Shown here piece after piece: positions 61,167 through 64,000 of a stretch of 64,000 nt of DNA. The notes beneath the pieces were generated by a model that searched no databases, was not told the origin of the DNA, and worked only from the letters and a program-made list of their open reading frames with translations. A program made the translations under genes and the position numbers. Origin of the DNA: Erigeron canadensis (taxonomy: Eukaryota > Streptophyta > Magnoliopsida > Asterales > Asteraceae); assembly GCF_010389155.1 (NCBI RefSeq), contig NC_057763.1, forward strand, positions 31,850,645 through 31,914,644, read 5' to 3'. How positions within the stretch are numbered: the first letter of the stretch is position 1; the number at the start of each line of letters is the position of its first letter.

Positions 61167-61375
61167 ATGGAGAAGGTAATATTTATATTCATTATAGTAT
61201 TGGTATTGGTGTTCTTAATCAGCACATTTCTTATGTGGCTAGCAGCTGATAAGATCCAAGTACAAGCTAGCGATAACAGCGTCTAACATGAGATCGAATA
61301 ATATATCATTTTTGCACCATTATCTTCATTGGTGACGGTGGTGTCGGTGCTACGGGAGGTGCAAGCTCTGTTCTA
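61167..61375 (+). pseudogene. Broken B-type Gly/Cys gene
   Basis: ATG 61167 opens 39 codons, MEKVIFIFIIVLVLVFLIST, FLMWLAADKIQVQASDNSV, then TAA (61284-61286). The hydrophobic start and the DK..QASDN linker correspond to TPDKSSNQADN of the 31.8-kb gene. The glycine tail survives 30 bp further on in another frame: 61316-61372 would read TIIFIGDGGVGATGGASSV, parallel to ISCCGDGGGGADGVGASGG in the 37.7-kb gene. The gene is therefore truncated by a stop and a frame change. It was too short for ordinary ORF lists. Confidence 0.65.
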
Positions 61376-61899
61376 TTGAAGAGAGCCATCATGTTTATCT
61401 TTTTCCACGTGTACGTGGTTGCGACAGTGATGATGGTAACAGAAAAAGAACTTGTGGATTACCATCATGCTCCCATGTATTGATTGTGTGTTTTCATATA
61501 CTCCATAATTGCAATATACAACATGTGAAAATTATACATTAATATTCACATGTTGTATATTAATTATTATTTTCATGCGCTTAGTGTTTTTTAAGTATTC
61601 AAATGACTTGTCAGATAGAAGCTTACCAAGTGTAAGTGTCATTGACTAAATAATAGATGACGGATTTTGTATATCAGGAAACGTTTAGATTAAAGATCTG
61701 AGTTTCAAATGGTTGACATATTCATTGAAGTTTCCTAATAATTCCCCATGTACACTACTTTTTTGTACATAAATTACATGTTAGACATTGGGAAAGCTTA
61801 GTTTCAAGTGTTTATGTTTTGCTCTTTGTGGAAATTTAACTTACAGACCGGCGGATAAGTGTTTTCTGCTATATTGTTTTACAGTACTTAATAATCTCC
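61287..61899. other. Spacer between the two members of a tandem duplication
   Basis: A region after the broken gene (ACTTGTGGATTACCATCATGCTC at about 61450) matches the sequence after the next gene (ACTTATGGGTTACCATCAAGCTC at 62107), and 61628 on matches 60875 on. AACATGTGAAAATTATACATTAATATTCACATGTT (61520-61555) is an AT-rich palindrome. Confidence 0.55.
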
Positions 61900-62106
61900 A
61901 TGTTGAAGGGGTTTGCCATAATATTTGTGCTAGTAATGGTATTAATCATCGTAATCGGCACATGGGTTATGTGTTTAGATAATGTTGTTGTGGGAGTTAG
62001 AGGTGATTGTGGGGAAGGTGGCTGTATTGGAGGTGATGGTGTTGGTGATGGTGATGATGGCGGCGGCAATGGAGGTGGTTGTGGAGGCGGTTGTGGAGGT
62101 GATTGA
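61900..62106 (+). CDS. Short membrane protein with Gly/Cys tail, diverged B type
   Basis: A single-exon ORF of 68 aa, MLKGFAIIFVLVMVLIIVIG then TWVMCLDNVVVGVRGDCGEG. One hydrophobic segment at residues 4-25, a short linker, then GGC, GDGVGDGDDGGG and GGGCGGGCGGD at the end. It is the intact neighbour of the broken copy at 61.2 kb, with homologous DNA on both sides. The shortest member, with aspartates inside the glycine tail. The open frame and shared layout support a gene; function unknown. Confidence 0.6.
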   Translation: MLKGFAIIFVLVMVLIIVIGTWVMCLDNVVVGVRGDCGEGGCIGGDGVGDGDDGGGNGGGCGGGCGGD

Positions 62107-62513
62107 CAACTTATGGGTTACCATCAAGCTCATCTACACTCAGCATTTACGTTCTCAAGATTGCAATAAGAGCTGTGAATTGTGTCTCTCAGGTCATGGT
62201 TGATTGTTTTTCTTGGTTATTTGATTATGTATTTATCTAGTTGCTTTTGCTACATAGAATTTGTCCATGTTTTAGGTTCTAAATAACTGTTTTTTTTTTT
62301 TTGGTTACATTGCTTGATTTGTTGGTGGCTTGAGAATTTGAGTTTTTGTTACTTAGAAAATACAAAAAGGCCTGACTTGTTTAAAACAGATGCAGACTAG
62401 CGAACGGTTAAATGACCTAGTTTACTAGTTAGATTAGATAAAACTTTCAACCATTACATCAAACATCCTTGTATATAAGCCAGCAATAACCTCATTGAGG
62501 AGTTTTGACAAGA
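62107..62513. other. Intergenic DNA
   Basis: 3' flank of the B-type gene, then unremarkable sequence. Confidence 0.4.
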
Positions 62514-62590
62514 CTAGCTAGTACCCAAATCGGGCACAAGAATGTATGCTAGCTAGTACCCAAATCGGGCACAAGAATGTATGCTAGCTA
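62514..62590. repeat. Perfect 35-bp tandem duplication
   Basis: CTAGCTAGTACCCAAATCGG plus GCACAAGAATGTATG occurs twice without change (62514-62548, 62549-62583), followed by a 7-bp start of a third unit. Perfect identity means the duplication is recent. Confidence 0.9.
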
Positions 62591-62699
62591 TTTGCTGCAA
62601 CAAGTAAACGTGTCAACGGAAAAGAGCAATGCATGCTTACTGAAGTTGCTCTTAAGAATAGTTTTAAATCAGCTAATAGTGCTCGACACAACCACCATC

Positions 62700-62870
62700 A
62701 AGGTAGCCTAGTGGTTAGGTTGAAAGCTCCCTTGGTAAATATCCCGGGATAGCCTGGGACATAGTCAAAAACGATCACAACGATATCTCGGTTGCACATA
62801 TCTGAGTAAAAAAAACTCGTGATCCCCATATAAGTAGAATGAGAGCCTCATTCGTTTACTTGTTTAATAG
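62700..62870 (+). mobile_element. tRNA-derived SINE, candidate
   Basis: GGTAGCCTAGTGGTTAGGTT (62702-62721) is a clear tRNA-like A-box head, of the same design as the reversed one at 19.57 kb. A B box is weaker, with GATATCTCGGTTGCACA at 62782-62798 the best candidate. The body ends near TCATTCG at 62852. Confidence 0.5.
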
Positions 62871-63318
62871 TGCTATACAACAAAACACATTTGGCTAAAT
62901 GGTATGGGAGGAAATCTATCAACTAATAGGTTGTAATTTCTAGTTCTACTTTGGATAAACTGTAAATATGTATGGCATAAGATACATATAACATATGTCT
63001 AAAGCTACCTAATTCATTCAATTATCGACACATGATTCAACTTTTTTTCCTTGTCCCGAACGTTAATCAATAGCATGTATTTTGATCTTCTCTTTAGACT
63101 TATATTAGGCATATGTATCATTTTTTCGGTTATATTTGCTCTATGGGTATTGTGGTGCTGGAGGGGTTTTTTGCACGATCATGGTGAATAGATGCCTTAG
63201 AAACTAGTGAAAACAACAAGTAAGTTTGCAATAACAATCAAGGTGAAAGAGATAAAGTATTGATATTTCTATTGACCGATTTGGTGGTAATGGCATCGGG
63301 AGGCGTGGAAATAGGGGG
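62871..63318. other. Intergenic DNA
   Basis: No gene is supported. A weak resemblance to a Gly-rich reading at 63280-63310 is not enough to call another array member. Confidence 0.35.
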
Positions 63319-64000
63319 TTGTTGGTGCATTTTAGGCATTACGGTTAATTCAAACGTCTCCGTTGTTTTGATAATGAGTGACAATACATTTAATGTTTGC
63401 AAAATGATATAAAAGCTAACTTAGGCATACATACGCTATTTCCGAACCTAAAACAATGAAAACGTCAAGTTTGAGTTTGGTGTAGCACTTCGTCGAAAAT
63501 CCTGGAGCACGGCTCCACTTTGGTAGCACGGCTCTTAGGCACGGCCTTTGTGCCCTGCAACGGCCGTCCTTCTCTGTCAAATTTACACTTTGTTTCTTCG
63601 GCTTTCGTTACTCACTTCCGTGACTCAAAACTTGTACCATAACCTTATTTTGATATTCTAAGATGTTTGTATTTGACAAATCTTAAAAATAACAACTTTC
63701 GTTTTTCATCAAATTTGAGGTCGAAATATTTTCTAAGTTTCATGGGGCACGGCTCCTCTTCAGAGCACGGCTCCAGAGGACGGCTCTTGCAGGATTAGAG
63801 GCCGTCCTCTCTCTGTCTAAATCAAAGAATCTTACCAAGCGCTCGTTACTTATGTTATTGACCCGAAACTTGTTCCGTAAGGCTTATAGTATCATTCTAA
63901 GGTGTCTGAAAATGTCAAATTACAAATCTAATCAACTTGATTTTTCACCAAAATTTGGAGGCTAAATTTATTCTAAGTGTTGAAAGTCAACAAAAGTCAA
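63319..64000 (+). mobile_element. LTR-like repeat with a tandem unit, cut by the window end
   Basis: TGTTGGTGCATTTTAGGCAT at about 63319 and GTTTTGATAATGAGTGACAA at 63366 look like the start of a Ty1/copia-type LTR. From 63490, a unit of about 240 bp is present twice: GGAGCACGGCTCCACTTTGG...CGTTACTCACTT...AAACTTGTACCATAA and GGGGCACGGCTCCTCTTCAG...CGTTACTTATGTT...AAACTTGTTCCGTAAGG. The other end and any coding region lie outside the window, so the class is tentative. Confidence 0.45.

Noticed and set aside
62702..62721. tRNA-like GGTAGCCTAGTGGTTAGGTT as a functional tRNA gene
   Set aside because: No cloverleaf can be completed and the B box is poor; a SINE head is the better reading.
63270..63320. 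Possible eighth Gly-rich array member
   Set aside because: Only a short GGT/GGA-rich patch; no hydrophobic segment in frame before it.

Overview
This is a piece of nuclear genome from a flowering plant. It is AT-rich, genes have many short exons with GT-AG introns, and much of the intergenic DNA is transposon debris. The two complete housekeeping genes encode typical eudicot proteins. The repeat types (SINEs, MITEs, Helitrons, LTRs starting TGTAACACCCC) make me think of an Asteraceae species, but that is an inference and was not tested.

Left part (1-16 kb): an intact three-exon gene for a small HMA-domain (HIPP-like) protein at 3.4-4.0 kb, and a diverged second copy at 10.3-10.8 kb with the same exon layout but an in-frame stop codon in exon 2. 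Between them lies a 3.5-kb Mutator-like terminal-inverted-repeat element (5953-9468). A 2.5-kb solo LTR and part of another repeat family are nested inside it. A canonical non-autonomous Helitron sits at 474-991.

Middle part (17-46 kb): a complete Rab2-type GTPase gene (RABB1, 6 exons, 211 aa), a complete ADP-glucose pyrophosphorylase small-subunit gene (8 coding exons, 515 aa), and a P-class PPR gene. The PPR gene resembles Arabidopsis At5g24830 and is short at its N-terminus. It is followed by a decayed metallo-beta-lactamase-fold hydrolase pseudogene. A Helitron carrying a broken RPA-like gene fragment lies at 35.5-37.0 kb.

Right part (31.8-62.1 kb): the most unusual content. Seven loci, all on the + strand, form a dispersed local array of very short single-exon genes (68-104 aa, one broken). 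Each encodes one strong hydrophobic segment followed by a polar linker and a tail of almost pure glycine punctuated by single cysteines. Two subfamilies are visible. The A type (48.7, 51.5, 56.5 kb) has a nearly invariant core GSHIVFM-CMI-VS-SILSMIIFAC. The B type (31.8, 37.7, 61.2, 61.9 kb) has the hydrophobic segment at the extreme N-terminus followed by a DK-containing linker. Flanking DNA is duplicated with several of the genes, including about 325 bp of promoter upstream of two of them, so the array grew by local duplication. I do not recognise the family.

The remaining sequence is AT-rich intergenic DNA with MITEs (Tourist, Stowaway, hAT and an unnamed type), Helitron pieces, SINE-like sequences, solo LTRs, microsatellites and two long hairpins. 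I found no rRNA gene, no convincing functional tRNA gene and no CRISPR array.
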